The notes under the pieces are model-generated. The model ran no database searches and was not told the origin of the DNA. It saw only the letters and a program-made list of their open reading frames with translations. 35,238 nt of DNA from Mucilaginibacter sp. (GTDB lineage Bacteria; Bacteroidota; Bacteroidia; Sphingobacteriales; Sphingobacteriaceae), in the NCBI RefSeq assembly GCF_028287845.1, contig NZ_JAQBOW010000086.1, positions 1 to 35,238 on the forward strand, read 5' to 3'. Positions 22,441-30,876 of this stretch are shown piece after piece; the first letter of the stretch is position 1; the number at the start of each line of letters is the position of its first letter. Made by a program: the position numbers and the translations under genes.

Positions 22441-23781
22441 ATGGAAGCAAAAAACAACAAAAAAACCATTTGGGCATGGTGCATGTTCGATTGGGCAAAT
22501 CAATCTTATAACATGGTGATAACCAGCACCATTTTTCCGGCGTATTATGTAGCCGTAACCGCCAATAAAAAAACCGGCGATGTGGTTACCTTCTTCGGAC
22601 ATAAATTTGTTAATACCGTATTGTCTAATTTCGTTTTGGGCATATCCTATTTGGTGGTGGTAGCTATATTGCCTATTCTAACTTCCATTGCCGATTATAA
22701 AGGTAATAAAAGGGCATACCTTCAGTTTTTCACCTGGTTGGGTGCGTTGTCATGCGCGGGCTTGTTCTTTTTTAAGCCCGATAGCGGCCTCGAAATACCC
22801 ATGACATGTTTCGGACTGGCGTGTATAGGTTATTGCGGCGGCTTTGTTTTTTACAACTCTTACCTTCCGCAAATAGCCACCGAAGATCAGTTGGATAACG
22901 TAAGTGCCAAAGGGTTTATATATGGTTACGTGGGTAGTTTGGTGATGCAGATATTATGTTTTATAGTGGTATTGTCGCCTAAAACCTTTGGCATTACCAG
23001 TGACGACCTGCCGTCGCGTATTTCTTTCGTAATGGTATTTGTATGGTGGATGGGCTTTTCTATTATACCTTTCAGGTTATTACCAAAGGGGCAACCCAAC
23101 GCAGGCAAGCACAATTACAATGTATTTACAGGTGGTTTTAAAGAGTTGAGCAAAGTTTTTAAAAAGGTGCGTACCATGCCTTTGCTGAGGCGCTTTCTTT
23201 CTTCTTTTTTCTTTTATTCGGTGGGTGTGCAAACCATTATGCTGGTAGCTGCCCAGTTTGCCGCAAAAGAGTTAAATATGCCGCAGGATACCTTAATAAC
23301 TATTATATTGGTTATACAGGTGGTGGGTGTAATAGGGGCATGGCTCACATCGATACTATCGGCTAAATATGGCAATATAAAAACGCTGGTTGGTTTAGTA
23401 TCCATCTGGACGGTACTTTGCTTATCAGTATACTTTATAGCCAACACACCGCAGTTTTTTATTGCAGCCACAATAGTGGGGGCAGTAATGGGAGGGGTGC
23501 AATCCATATCGCGTTCCACCTATTCAAAATACCTGCCACCTAATATACCTGATACGGCTTCGTTTTTTAGCTTTTATGATGTAACCGAAAAATCATCAAT
23601 AGTTGTTGGTTTGCTCTGCTTTGCCTCTGTTGAAGCATGGACGCATGAAATGCGCGATGCGGCTTTAGCCTTAGATTGCTTTTTTGTTGTAGGGCTTATG
23701 CTGATGATATCGCTGCTATTTGCCGAGAAGAAAGCTAAAAAAACACCTACGGCCCCACACCCGGAAGTGGCAATTGTTTAA
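22441..23781 (+). CDS. UMF1/Atg22-type major facilitator transporter
   Basis: The 446-residue inner-membrane protein has about twelve hydrophobic segments. The UMF1 family signature follows the start almost at once: IWAWCMFDWANQSYNMVITSTIFPAYY (residues about 10-36), then ILTSIADYKGNKRAYLQFFT, FVFYNSYLPQIATED, NVSAKGFIYGYVGSLVMQI, and GGVQSISRSTYSKYLPP in the second half. Yeast Atg22 exports amino acids from vacuoles; the bacterial members have unknown substrates, possibly efflux of amino acids or similar. The start at 22441 is firm because the signature lies only ten residues in. The promoter and inverted repeat lie immediately before it. The gene converges with the cytochrome gene 14 bases away. 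Confidence 0.9.
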   Translation: MEAKNNKKTIWAWCMFDWANQSYNMVITSTIFPAYYVAVTANKKTGDVVTFFGHKFVNTVLSNFVLGISYLVVVAILPILTSIADYKGNKRAYLQFFTWLGALSCAGLFFFKPDSGLEIPMTCFGLACIGYCGGFVFYNSYLPQIATEDQLDNVSAKGFIYGYVGSLVMQILCFIVVLSPKTFGITSDDLPSRISFVMVFVWWMGFSIIPFRLLPKGQPNAGKHNYNVFTGGFKELSKVFKKVRTMPLLRRFLSSFFFYSVGVQTIMLVAAQFAAKELNMPQDTLITIILVIQVVGVIGAWLTSILSAKYGNIKTLVGLVSIWTVLCLSVYFIANTPQFFIAATIVGAVMGGVQSISRSTYSKYLPPNIPDTASFFSFYDVTEKSSIVVGLLCFASVEAWTHEMRDAALALDCFFVVGLMLMISLLFAEKKAKKTPTAPHPEVAIV

Positions 23782-23795
23782 TAGACCAGTGAGCC

Positions 23796-24689
23796 TTATA
23801 TTTTATGATATACTGGTGTAATTGTTTGTAAATAGCTATAAATAGCATCTATTTCGTGGTCATTTAGGCTTTTAAATTTTGCCATCGGGGGATGAAGTTT
23901 CCTTTTGGGCGATTCGCCGTCTTTTAAAGCTTTTCTAAAATCTGCTTTGGTATATTTTCCTATTCCGGTTTCTTTATCCGGGGTGATATTAGAAGCGTAT
24001 ATATCATCGCCTTGTTCATTTTTAAATTTTGCACCGCCTGCCAGGTAACCTTTGGTCTGCTCCGGGTCGATGTAATTTAACGAAGTAAGCTTTTTAGAAT
24101 GACAATGAAAACAGCCAATATTATCAACCAGGTAGCGTCCCATAGCAATATTATCAGCAGGTAATATTATACCGGTTTTATAAGGCAATGGTTTTGCGGT
24201 CATGCCCATATATAATTTCCCAATAATATTATAATGAGTAGTGCCAATAGTTGTATCACCCGCGGTAACAGCCGGATCATTTGAGCGTAAATAAACTATG
24301 ATAGCGTTAATATCCTCATCAGCCATATTAGGGCGCAACATATAAGGTATAAAACGGCCATCCTTGGCAATACCGGTTTTAAGCAAATACTTTAGCTCGG
24401 CATCAGTATAATGCGGAGGGATGCCATAGGTTTTTGAATTGGTAAGATTTGCCGAATATACCTTGCCAGCAATTCCCGGAACATCATGAATAGGATTACC
24501 GATAAACTTATTAACCGAACGATTATAATGGCAACCGGCGCAGGAACTAAATACCAGTGCTTTTCCTCTTTCAAAAGCCAATGGCGATATGGTTGCTTTA
24601 TAATTTTCTTGCCCGGTAGCGAAGTGTGTTTTACAGCCGTATACTGTAATTATTAAACATATAATAGTGATAAATCTATATTTTTTCAT
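23796..24689 (-). CDS. Dihaem cytochrome c lipoprotein
   Basis: The start at ATG 24689 gives 297 residues with a lipoprotein signal (IITVYGC, Cys19); the longer frame from 24746 adds 19 residues with no signal character. Two haem c sites are present: CAGCH at residues 50-54 and CFHCH at 193-197, each in its own class I cytochrome c domain. Candidate axial Met residues lie in FIPYMLRPNM (domain 1) and PPMAKF (domain 2). The second domain ends with NDHEIDAIYSYLQT, the usual final helix. Such dihaem proteins pass electrons in the periplasm, often from dehydrogenases to a terminal oxidase. No dehydrogenase partner is adjacent, so the electron donor is unknown. Single gene, divergent from the LutA-like gene. 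Confidence 0.9.
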   Translation of the reverse strand: MKKYRFITIICLIITVYGCKTHFATGQENYKATISPLAFERGKALVFSSCAGCHYNRSVNKFIGNPIHDVPGIAGKVYSANLTNSKTYGIPPHYTDAELKYLLKTGIAKDGRFIPYMLRPNMADEDINAIIVYLRSNDPAVTAGDTTIGTTHYNIIGKLYMGMTAKPLPYKTGIILPADNIAMGRYLVDNIGCFHCHSKKLTSLNYIDPEQTKGYLAGGAKFKNEQGDDIYASNITPDKETGIGKYTKADFRKALKDGESPKRKLHPPMAKFKSLNDHEIDAIYSYLQTITPVYHKI

Positions 24690-24839
24690 AATTACAGATA
24701 TGTACCCATTTGTTGGAGATATCTTATTAAAAGACAGAATTGCCAATACAATGTTTTAGAAATAATTAAATCATATAACTTTAAAGTAAACGGCTTAGGT
24801 TTTAGGACTAACAAAAACTTTTTCTCAAATTAGCGCCCA

Positions 24840-25568
24840 ATGAAGACCGAACTATTTATACCCTGTTTTATAGATCAACTATTTCCGGATACTGCTTTTA
24901 ATACTGTTAAGGTATTAGAAAAAGCAGGCTGTACCGTTGAGTATAACCCGGAGCAAACCTGCTGTGGACAACCGGCATTTAATGCCGGCTTTTGGGATGA
25001 GGCTAAAGTTGTTGGTCGGAAATTTCTGGATGGATTTTCTGAAGATAGCGTCATTATAACCCCGTCTGCATCATGTACGGGTATGGTAAAGAATTATTAT
25101 AATGATTTGTTTACCAATACAGTAGTTCATAATAAATGCCGTACCATACAGGGCAATATTTATGAGCTTTCTGATTTCCTGGTAAACATACTGCAATTTG
25201 ATTATTTTGGGGCAGAGTTGGAGGGCCGTGCCGTTTATCACGATAGCTGCGCCGCTTTACGCGAATGCAAGATAAAAGAAGAACCGCGCCAACTACTATC
25301 AAAGGTATTAGGACTTGAACTGGTTGAACTGCCGCAAAACGATACCTGCTGCGGCTTTGGCGGGACATTTGCGGTTAAATTTGACGCTATATCAAGTGCT
25401 ATGGCACAGCAAAAAGTAGAAAATGCGCTATCTGTAGATGCGGAATATATCATCTCGACGGATGCGTCATGCCTACTGCACCTGCAAAGCTATATCGACA
25501 AAAATAACCTCCCTATAAAAACCATCCATTTAGCCGATGTGTTGGCGCATGGGTGGGGGAATGTATAG
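24840..25568 (+). CDS. LutA/YkgE-type (Fe-S)-binding protein, CCG domains
   Basis: The 242-residue cytosolic protein has two cysteine-rich CCG domains: CCGQPAFNAGFWDEAK near residues 41-56 and CCGFGGTFAVKF near residues 166-177, plus HDSCAALRE and SASCTGM. These Cys clusters bind iron-sulfur centres in LutA (lactate utilisation), glycolate oxidase GlcF and heterodisulfide reductase. LutA works with LutB and LutC to oxidise L-lactate to pyruvate. Neither lutB nor lutC is adjacent here, so the partners are elsewhere or the protein has another role. A possible promoter has TAACTTTA at 24776-24783 with T-rich -33 sequence. The next gene is a small KTSC-like gene 40 bases downstream. Confidence 0.85.
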   Translation: MKTELFIPCFIDQLFPDTAFNTVKVLEKAGCTVEYNPEQTCCGQPAFNAGFWDEAKVVGRKFLDGFSEDSVIITPSASCTGMVKNYYNDLFTNTVVHNKCRTIQGNIYELSDFLVNILQFDYFGAELEGRAVYHDSCAALRECKIKEEPRQLLSKVLGLELVELPQNDTCCGFGGTFAVKFDAISSAMAQQKVENALSVDAEYIISTDASCLLHLQSYIDKNNLPIKTIHLADVLAHGWGNV

Positions 25569-25608
25569 TTAAAACCAATTTTGGCAGTTGGTTTGCTGCA
25601 ATTCCAAC

Positions 25609-25836
25609 ATGCAGTCTTATAAAACAGCCAATCAGAATACCGGCGTTGTTGCCTACGAAACAGGCAAAGACAGCATCAGCATAAAATTCAGGGATGGATC
25701 TGTGTACTTATATACTAACAAAAGCGCAGGTGCGCAGGCTATCGCCCAAATGAAGATCCTTGCTAAAAAGGGGGAGGGGTTAACCACCTACATTAATCAG
25801 CATGTTAGGGAACGTTATCAATCCAAATTGCTTTAA
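25609..25836 (+). CDS. Small KTSC-like domain protein
   Basis: The 75-residue frame from ATG 25609 (MQSYKTANQNTGVVAYETG) is preferred over a TTG at 25588. The central SISIKFRDGSVYLYTNKSAG followed by ILAKKGEGLTTYINQHVRERY follows the KTSC pattern (strand-strand-GxxYxY, then a small-residue helix and a final basic strand). Proteins of this type are small and usually uncharacterised; some sit near phage or nucleic-acid genes. Residue Y54-like aromatic positions are kept. It follows the LutA-like gene closely and converges with the macrodomain gene 3 bases away. Confidence 0.6.
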   Translation: MQSYKTANQNTGVVAYETGKDSISIKFRDGSVYLYTNKSAGAQAIAQMKILAKKGEGLTTYINQHVRERYQSKLL

Positions 25837-25839
25837 GTA

Positions 25840-26361
25840 TCAAGCTAATTGTTTTTGATATAGTTTATAGTTCTCATCATCATAACAAACAAATATTACT
25901 TTTTCAATTTGTGGGTGATTAGCCAGGAAATCACTAACTGTATGTATAGCAATTTCAGCAGCATCAGGTTTTGGGAAATGGTATACCCCGGTACTTATAT
26001 TAGGAAAGGCAATAGTTTTAACATGGTTTTGCACGGCCAATTCCAGGCTGTTACGGTAAGCATTAGTCAGCAATAGGTTAGACCGGGCACTTTCACTTTT
26101 ACTCCATACAGGCCCAACCGTATGTATTAGATATTTGGCAGGCAGATTTCCGCCTGTGGTTATCACGGCTTCGCCGGTTTTACAGCCGCCCTGGCGCTCA
26201 CGTATTTTATAACATTCTTCCAATATAGCCTTGCCTCCGGACCGGTGTATGGCCCCATCAACCCCGCCACCTCCTAATAAAGAAGTATTTGCAGCGTTAA
26301 CAATAGCATCGGCTTTTATTTTTGTGATATCGCCCTGTAATAATTCAATACGTTCGTTCAT
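25840..26361 (-). CDS. Macrodomain protein, O-acetyl-ADP-ribose deacetylase-like
   Basis: The 173-residue protein is a complete MacroD/YmdB-type macrodomain. The ADP-ribose pocket motifs are [21 protein letters not shown] (residues about 20-40), LIHTVGPVW, and the loop [20 protein letters not shown] near residues 120-139. Enzymes of this group remove ADP-ribose from proteins or nucleic acids, or deacetylate O-acetyl-ADP-ribose. No ADP-ribosyltransferase or sirtuin is adjacent, so it is probably a housekeeping cleanup enzyme. It begins near the thrS promoter region and is divergent from it. Confidence 0.93.
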   Translation of the reverse strand: MNERIELLQGDITKIKADAIVNAANTSLLGGGGVDGAIHRSGGKAILEECYKIRERQGGCKTGEAVITTGGNLPAKYLIHTVGPVWSKSESARSNLLLTNAYRNSLELAVQNHVKTIAFPNISTGVYHFPKPDAAEIAIHTVSDFLANHPQIEKVIFVCYDDENYKLYQKQLA

Positions 26362-26391
26362 AACAGATTAACAACTGTTTAATAAGTGAGT

Positions 26392-26421
26392 TTTAGATAA
26401 CCAATAAAATCCTTAAATTCG
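26392..26421 (+). promoter_or_regulatory. Candidate thrS operon promoter
   Basis: TTTA at 26392-26395, an 18-base spacer and TAAATTCG at 26414-26421 resemble the TTTG/TAnnTTTG consensus with one mismatch in each box. The leader would be about 67 bases. No T-box or other attenuator fold is recognised in it. Confidence 0.35.
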
Positions 26422-26493
26422 CAACTCAAAATATGGTTACACACGTAGGTGACCGAGAAACGTAATTTTATAAACTTTAAATCATAGTTGTAG

Positions 26494-28419
26494 ATGATTA
26501 ATATTACACTACCCGATGGGTCCGTTCGTCAATATGACAAAGGGATCACTGCCATGCAGATAGCATTGTCTATCTCCGAAGGTTTAGCCCGTAACGTATT
26601 AGCCGCCGAAGTTGACGGCCAGGTTTGGGACTCAAGCCGCCCAATAGAACAAGATGCTAAAGTAAAACTGTTAACCTGGAACGATACTCAAGGTAAATCA
26701 ACTTTCTGGCATTCATCGGCACACTTAATGGCCGAAGCTTTAGAAGCGCTTTATCCCGGTACAAAATTTGGTATTGGCCCGGCTATCGAAACCGGCTTTT
26801 ACTATGATGTTGATTTTGGCGACCGTGAGTTTTCATCAGACGAATTCAAGAAAATAGAAGATAAAATAATTGAGCTGGCAAAAACCAAAGAAGAGTTTGT
26901 TCGCAAACCTGTTTCTAAGGCAGATGCATTGGCATATTTCACCGAAAAGGATGATGAATATAAGCTGGACCTGTTAAAAGATCTGCCTGATGGTTCTATC
27001 ACTTTTTACTCGCAGGGTAACTTTACAGATCTTTGCCGTGGCCCGCATATCCCTAACACAGGTTTTATAAAAGCTGTTAAACTGATGAGTGTTGCCGGTG
27101 CCTACTGGCGCGGCGACGAAAGCCGGAAACAGCTTACCCGTATTTATGGCGTAACTTTCCCTAAAGCAAGTGAGCTTACAGATTACCTGCATTTACTGGA
27201 AGAAGCCAAAAAACGCGATCACCGTAAGCTGGGTAAAGAACTTGAATTGTTTGCTTTTTCTGAAAAAGTAGGAATGGGTTTACCGTTATGGTTACCAAAA
27301 GGTACAGCCCTGCGCGAACGTTTAGTTAATTTTTTACAAAAGGCACAGGTTAAAGCTGGTTATGAGCAAGTGATCACCCCACATATTGGTCATAAAAATT
27401 TATATGTAACTTCTGGCCATTATGAAAAATATGGTGCTGATGCTTTTCAACCTATAAAAACACCGCAGGAAGGAGAGGAGTTCTTTTTAAAACCGATGAA
27501 CTGCCCGCACCATTGCGAAATTTATAAAACCAAGCCACGTTCATACAAGGATCTTCCGGTACGTTTGGCCGAGTTTGGTACCGTTTACCGCTATGAGCAA
27601 AGCGGCGAGTTGCATGGCTTAACCCGTGTACGAGGCTTTACACAGGACGACGCGCATTTATTTTGCCGTCCCGACCAGGTAAAAGAAGAATTTAAAAAGG
27701 TTATTGACCTGGTACTATATGTGTTTAAAGCATTGGGCTTTGATGATTATACAGCACAAATATCTTTACGCGATCCTGAAAATAAAGCCAAATACATCGG
27801 TACCGATGAAAATTGGGCTCTTGCAGAATCTGCTATTATTGAAGCGGCTGACGAGAAAGGCTTAAAAACTGTAGTTGAATTAGGCGAAGCGGCATTTTAT
27901 GGCCCCAAGCTTGATTTCATGGTAAAAGATGCCTTGGGCAGGAAGTGGCAACTGGGCACTATACAGGTTGATTATAATTTGCCCGAACGCTTTGAACTGG
28001 AATATACAGGAAGTGATAATCAAAAACATCGCCCGGTAATGATCCATCGTGCGCCATTTGGGTCGTTAGAGCGTTTTGTGGCGGTATTAATTGAACATTG
28101 CGCCGGCAATTTTCCGCTTTGGTTATCGCCTGAGCAGTTTATTATCTTGCCGATATCCGAAAAATACGAAGAATATGCAAAAAAACTTTCAGATGAGTTA
28201 AAAAATTCGGATATTTGCGGGCTAATTGACTTCAGGGATGAAAAGATAGGGCGTAAAATACGTGATGCTGAGGTCAAAAAAATCCCGTATATGCTGATTG
28301 TGGGTGAAAAAGAAGCTGCAGAAGAAGTAGTTTCGGTACGCAAACATGGTCAGGGCGATTTGGGAAGTATGAGCATAGAAGAATTTAAAAAACAAATAAT
28401 TAAAGAAATAACCGTATAA
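26494..28419 (+). CDS. thrS: Threonyl-tRNA synthetase
   Basis: ThrRS attaches threonine to its tRNA. The 641-residue protein has the full bacterial layout: TGS domain (residues 1-60), SAD/editing domain (about 60-225, with [11 protein letters not shown] for the editing zinc/His site and the later [11 protein letters not shown]), class II catalytic core (about 240-535) and an anticodon-binding domain (about 540-641). Zinc and active-site motifs are [13 protein letters not shown] (motif 2 region), [24 protein letters not shown] and [13 protein letters not shown] (motif 3). It is the first gene of the conserved thrS-infC-rpmI-rplT unit, with infC starting one base after the stop. The start ATG at 26494 fits the family N-terminus. 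Confidence 0.98.
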   Translation: MINITLPDGSVRQYDKGITAMQIALSISEGLARNVLAAEVDGQVWDSSRPIEQDAKVKLLTWNDTQGKSTFWHSSAHLMAEALEALYPGTKFGIGPAIETGFYYDVDFGDREFSSDEFKKIEDKIIELAKTKEEFVRKPVSKADALAYFTEKDDEYKLDLLKDLPDGSITFYSQGNFTDLCRGPHIPNTGFIKAVKLMSVAGAYWRGDESRKQLTRIYGVTFPKASELTDYLHLLEEAKKRDHRKLGKELELFAFSEKVGMGLPLWLPKGTALRERLVNFLQKAQVKAGYEQVITPHIGHKNLYVTSGHYEKYGADAFQPIKTPQEGEEFFLKPMNCPHHCEIYKTKPRSYKDLPVRLAEFGTVYRYEQSGELHGLTRVRGFTQDDAHLFCRPDQVKEEFKKVIDLVLYVFKALGFDDYTAQISLRDPENKAKYIGTDENWALAESAIIEAADEKGLKTVVELGEAAFYGPKLDFMVKDALGRKWQLGTIQVDYNLPERFELEYTGSDNQKHRPVMIHRAPFGSLERFVAVLIEHCAGNFPLWLSPEQFIILPISEKYEEYAKKLSDELKNSDICGLIDFRDEKIGRKIRDAEVKKIPYMLIVGEKEAAEEVVSVRKHGQGDLGSMSIEEFKKQIIKEITV

Positions 28420-28420
28420 C

Positions 28421-28987
28421 TTGGCATTAAACAAACCTTTCAACAGAGGACCCAGGCTTCCTTTTAAGAAAAAAGAAGCTGAACATAACATCAATCAATT
28501 TATCAGGGCTGCAGAAGTTCGTTTAACAGGCGATAATGTAGAACAAGGTATTTATTCATTAAAAGACGCGTTAGCGATAGCTGTAGAACAAGATCTGGAT
28601 CTGGTTGAGATATCTCCTAATGCTGTACCTCCTGTTTGTAAAGTAACAGACTATAATAAGTTTATTTACGAGCAAAAGAAAAAGCTGAAAGAGATAAAAA
28701 GTAACGCCAAGCAAACAGTTATAAAAGAAATACGCTTCGGACCGAATACTGATGACCATGACTTTGACTTTAAACTAAAGCATGCTACCAAGTTTTTAGA
28801 AGCAGGCGAAAAAGTAAGAGCTTATGTTCACTTTAAGGGCCGTGCAATTGTTTACAAAGAGCAGGGAGAAATATTGCTGTTGCGTTTTGCACAAGCTTTA
28901 GAAGAAGTAGGCAAAGTTGAGCAGTTACCAAAACTTGAAGGAAAACGGATGTTTTTAACCGTAGCTTCAAAAGGAGCTAAGAAATAA
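28421..28987 (+). CDS. infC: Translation initiation factor IF-3
   Basis: IF-3 binds the 30S subunit, checks start codons and prevents premature 50S joining. The 188-residue protein has the N-terminal domain (INQFIRAAEVRLTGDNVEQGI, ISPNAVPPVCKVTDYNKFIYEQKKK) and the C-terminal domain (KEIRFGPNTDDHDFDFKLKHATKFLEAGEKVRA, HFKGRAIVYKEQGEILL); all are canonical. The start is TTG at 28421, one base after the thrS stop, with no ATG near. A rare start codon is typical for infC: in E. coli the AUU start lets IF-3 repress its own translation, and the same logic may hold here. Translational coupling to thrS is likely. Confidence 0.96.
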   Translation: MALNKPFNRGPRLPFKKKEAEHNINQFIRAAEVRLTGDNVEQGIYSLKDALAIAVEQDLDLVEISPNAVPPVCKVTDYNKFIYEQKKKLKEIKSNAKQTVIKEIRFGPNTDDHDFDFKLKHATKFLEAGEKVRAYVHFKGRAIVYKEQGEILLLRFAQALEEVGKVEQLPKLEGKRMFLTVASKGAKK

Positions 28988-28991
28988 AATT

Positions 28992-29025
28992 AATGTGCAG
29001 ATGCATAAATATGCAGATGTGCAAA
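28992..29025 (+). repeat. Short TGCAGATG / TGTGCAAATG repeats after infC
   Basis: The infC-rpmI spacer has repeated GTGCAGATGCATAAATATGCAGATGTGCAAATG-like 8-10-base units in tandem. Such gtgcagatgtgcaaatg units recur in intergenic regions of Sphingobacteriaceae in my recollection; the function is unknown. They split the operon spacer of 91 bases. Confidence 0.45.
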
Positions 29026-29078
29026 TGAAGATAAAGCGTTGAGATAACGTGAATAACTAACACAAATAAATAACGGAT

Positions 29079-29279
29079 ATGCCAAAAATGAAAACCAATT
29101 CCAGTGCAAAAAAGCGCTTTAAGCTTACTGGAACCGGTAAAATTGCAAGAAAGAACGCATACAAAAGCCACATCTTAACAAAGATGTCAACAAAACGTAA
29201 GCGTAACCTAACTCACACTAGTTTAGTTTCTAATGCTGATATGGGTAACGTTAAACGCATGCTTTGTATCGGGAAGTAA
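29079..29279 (+). CDS. rpmI: 50S ribosomal protein L35
   Basis: The 66-residue basic protein is a complete L35 ([20 protein letters not shown] start, [20 protein letters not shown] core). L35 binds 23S rRNA in the large subunit. It lies between infC and rplT as in most bacteria. The 91-base gap to infC and 77-base gap to rplT leave room for internal promoters or leader structures, but none is clear. Confidence 0.97.
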   Translation: MPKMKTNSSAKKRFKLTGTGKIARKNAYKSHILTKMSTKRKRNLTHTSLVSNADMGNVKRMLCIGK

Positions 29280-29356
29280 TTAATTAATTTTTAACCAGGT
29301 ATTAGAGTTTTAAGTTTTCGTTTAAACGAAACACTCACTACCAAAAATCAAAAGAA

Positions 29357-29701
29357 ATGCCACGTTCAGTTAACGCCGTAGCGTCGAGAAGACGCAGAAA
29401 AAGGATCATGAACCTCGCCAAAGGTTATTGGGGTTCAAGAAGCAAGGTTTATACCGTTGCTAAAAACACAGTAGAAAAAGGTTTACAATATGCTTACCGC
29501 GACCGTAAAACCAAGAAAAGAGAATTCAGAGCATTATGGATCCAACGTATCAACGCTGGTGCCCGTCAGCACGGAATTTCTTACTCACAGTTAATGGGTA
29601 AATTAACTGCAAAAGAGATTGGTTTAAATCGTAAAGTATTGGCTGATTTAGCAATGAATCATCCAGATGCATTTAAAGCGATAGTTGACGCAGTAAAATA
29701 A
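29357..29701 (+). CDS. rplT: 50S ribosomal protein L20
   Basis: The 114-residue protein is a complete L20 ([19 protein letters not shown] start, [37 protein letters not shown]). It binds 23S rRNA early in 50S assembly, and in several bacteria it represses this operon by binding its own leader RNA. No obvious L20-binding leader can be named here. The operon ends at a strong terminator 20 bases downstream. Confidence 0.98.
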   Translation: MPRSVNAVASRRRRKRIMNLAKGYWGSRSKVYTVAKNTVEKGLQYAYRDRKTKKREFRALWIQRINAGARQHGISYSQLMGKLTAKEIGLNRKVLADLAMNHPDAFKAIVDAVK

Positions 29702-29720
29702 TAGTATTTTACAGATATTT

Positions 29721-29750
29721 AAAAGACCCGCGATGAGCGGGTCTTTTTTT
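29721..29750 (+). terminator. Terminator of the thrS-infC-rpmI-rplT operon
   Basis: A perfect stem AAAAGACCCGC (29721-29731) with GCGGGTCTTTT (29737-29747), a 5-base loop GATGA and a run of eight T form a classic rho-independent terminator 19 bases after the rplT stop. Confidence 0.93.
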
Positions 29751-29755
29751 TGACT

Positions 29756-29790
29756 AATAAATCAGTCATTCTCCCGAAAGCTGATTTATT
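29756..29790. repeat. A/T-rich inverted repeat after rplT
   Basis: AATAAATCAG (29756-29765) and CTGATTTATT (29781-29790) form a perfect 10-bp stem with a 15-base loop. It may be a second, weaker terminator or a chance fold; the remaining sequence to 29870 holds nothing recognisable. Confidence 0.35.
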
Positions 29791-29871
29791 TACTTATATT
29801 AGTTTTTTAACTGATCTTATTAATTCATGAAGGACACTAACCATGTATAGTGATAAGCGTGGATTTAAAAC

Positions 29872-29912
29872 AAAATAGGAAAGCCCTGCTGGTAGCGGGG
29901 CTTTCCTATTTT
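29872..29912. terminator. Terminator of the SRPBCC gene, bidirectional in form
   Basis: A perfect 15-bp stem (AAAATAGGAAAGCCC at 29872-29886 and GGGCTTTCCTATTTT at 29898-29912) with an 11-base loop lies 16 bases beyond the stop of the minus-strand SRPBCC gene. Confidence 0.88.
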
Positions 29913-29928
29913 ACAATTATTGCGAAGT

Positions 29929-30693
29929 TTAATTTGAAGCCGATTTATGTACTGTCGGCTTATGACTTTTTCCGTTATGGGCTATAACCGGTTTTAAAGA
30001 GGTATCAATATCCATGTACTGCTTAAAGTTGCGCACATCGTTATCAACTATGTTTTTAAAGAAAGGGTTTAATATATGCGCTATGCTTGCGCCAACGCCG
30101 CCTGCAGGTGGCTGGTAAGTTATTATCACATCAACCAAAGTGCCTTTTCCGTCGGCAGCATCTCTGAAATATACTTTACCGGCGTTATCAATTATTGAAT
30201 TTGGTAATGAACTCCAGCCAATTACTTCGCCGGGTTTATCTTTTACTATGCTCGCGTCCCAACTTACGGTGCCAACTCCAGTAGGTAATTTAAGCACCCA
30301 GTGTGAGCGCTCGTTATCCAATAGTTCCACACTTTCCAAATGGTTCATAAATAAAGGCAAATTATCCAATTTGCGCCAAAAATTATAAACTTCCTGGCGT
30401 GGTTTGTTAATAGTAAAAGTAGACCGGATATTAATATTAACCGGTTCCTGTGTATTCTTTCCTATCCTTGAGTAAATAGCGCAATGCCCGCTAACGCCTC
30501 TATTTAATAAATATCCGCCCGCGCCTAATTTTAAAATGCTGGTGAATGGGCTTGAAAATAAATTACCCAATCCCGATAAAGCAAGTTTTACACCTGCCGC
30601 TATAGAAATATAACGCTCCGGCCAGTTTAAATTAATCTCTTCTTGTTCAGAATTTATATTTCCTTTAATAGGTTGTATTGCTATGCTTGTCAT
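29929..30693 (-). CDS. SRPBCC family protein with N-terminal DUF2892-like membrane segment
   Basis: The 254-residue protein has two parts. Residues about 22-75 resemble DUF2892 (NWPERYISIAAGVKLALSGL, then LGAGGYLLNRGVSGHCAIYSRIG), a membrane-associated hairpin common in Bacteroidota. Residues about 85-230 are a START/SRPBCC (polyketide cyclase-like) domain: STFTINKPRQEVYNFWRKLDNLPLFMNHLESVELLD, VSWDASIVKDKPGEVIGW and VDVIITYQPPAGGVGAS. Such fusions are often stress-associated; the ligand is unknown. The tail is basic. It is a single-gene unit, divergent from eutB with a 183-base gap. Confidence 0.85.
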   Translation of the reverse strand: MTSIAIQPIKGNINSEQEEINLNWPERYISIAAGVKLALSGLGNLFSSPFTSILKLGAGGYLLNRGVSGHCAIYSRIGKNTQEPVNINIRSTFTINKPRQEVYNFWRKLDNLPLFMNHLESVELLDNERSHWVLKLPTGVGTVSWDASIVKDKPGEVIGWSSLPNSIIDNAGKVYFRDAADGKGTLVDVIITYQPPAGGVGASIAHILNPFFKNIVDNDVRNFKQYMDIDTSLKPVIAHNGKSHKPTVHKSASN

Positions 30694-30828
30694 AATATTT
30701 AATCTATATCAGATAAACAGCATTAAAGCAATGAGGTTTTAATTTATTTAAAATGAACTATATTATGGTAAGTAAAATTGAATTTTGACAGATAGGTATG
30801 TAAATAGTTCTGCTTTAATGTCCGATCA

Positions 30829-30859
30829 TTTGTATTGACTCGCATAACTCTTAACTTTA
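30829..30859 (+). promoter_or_regulatory. Promoter of eutBC
   Basis: TTTG at 30829-30832, exactly 19 bases, then TAACTTTA at 30852-30859 match the Bacteroidota promoter form closely. The leader would be about 12 bases before ATG 30877. No cobalamin riboswitch is recognisable upstream. Confidence 0.6.
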
Positions 30860-30876
30860 ATTATTTAAAGCTAATA

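Noticed and set aside
26422..26493. Possible T-box or attenuator before thrS
   Set aside because: The leader of about 67 bases is too short for a T-box and lacks a terminator stem.
30694..30876. Possible cobalamin riboswitch upstream of eutBC
   Set aside because: No B12-box or matching stem pattern is present; a close-fitting promoter places the transcript start near the ATG with no room for an aptamer.
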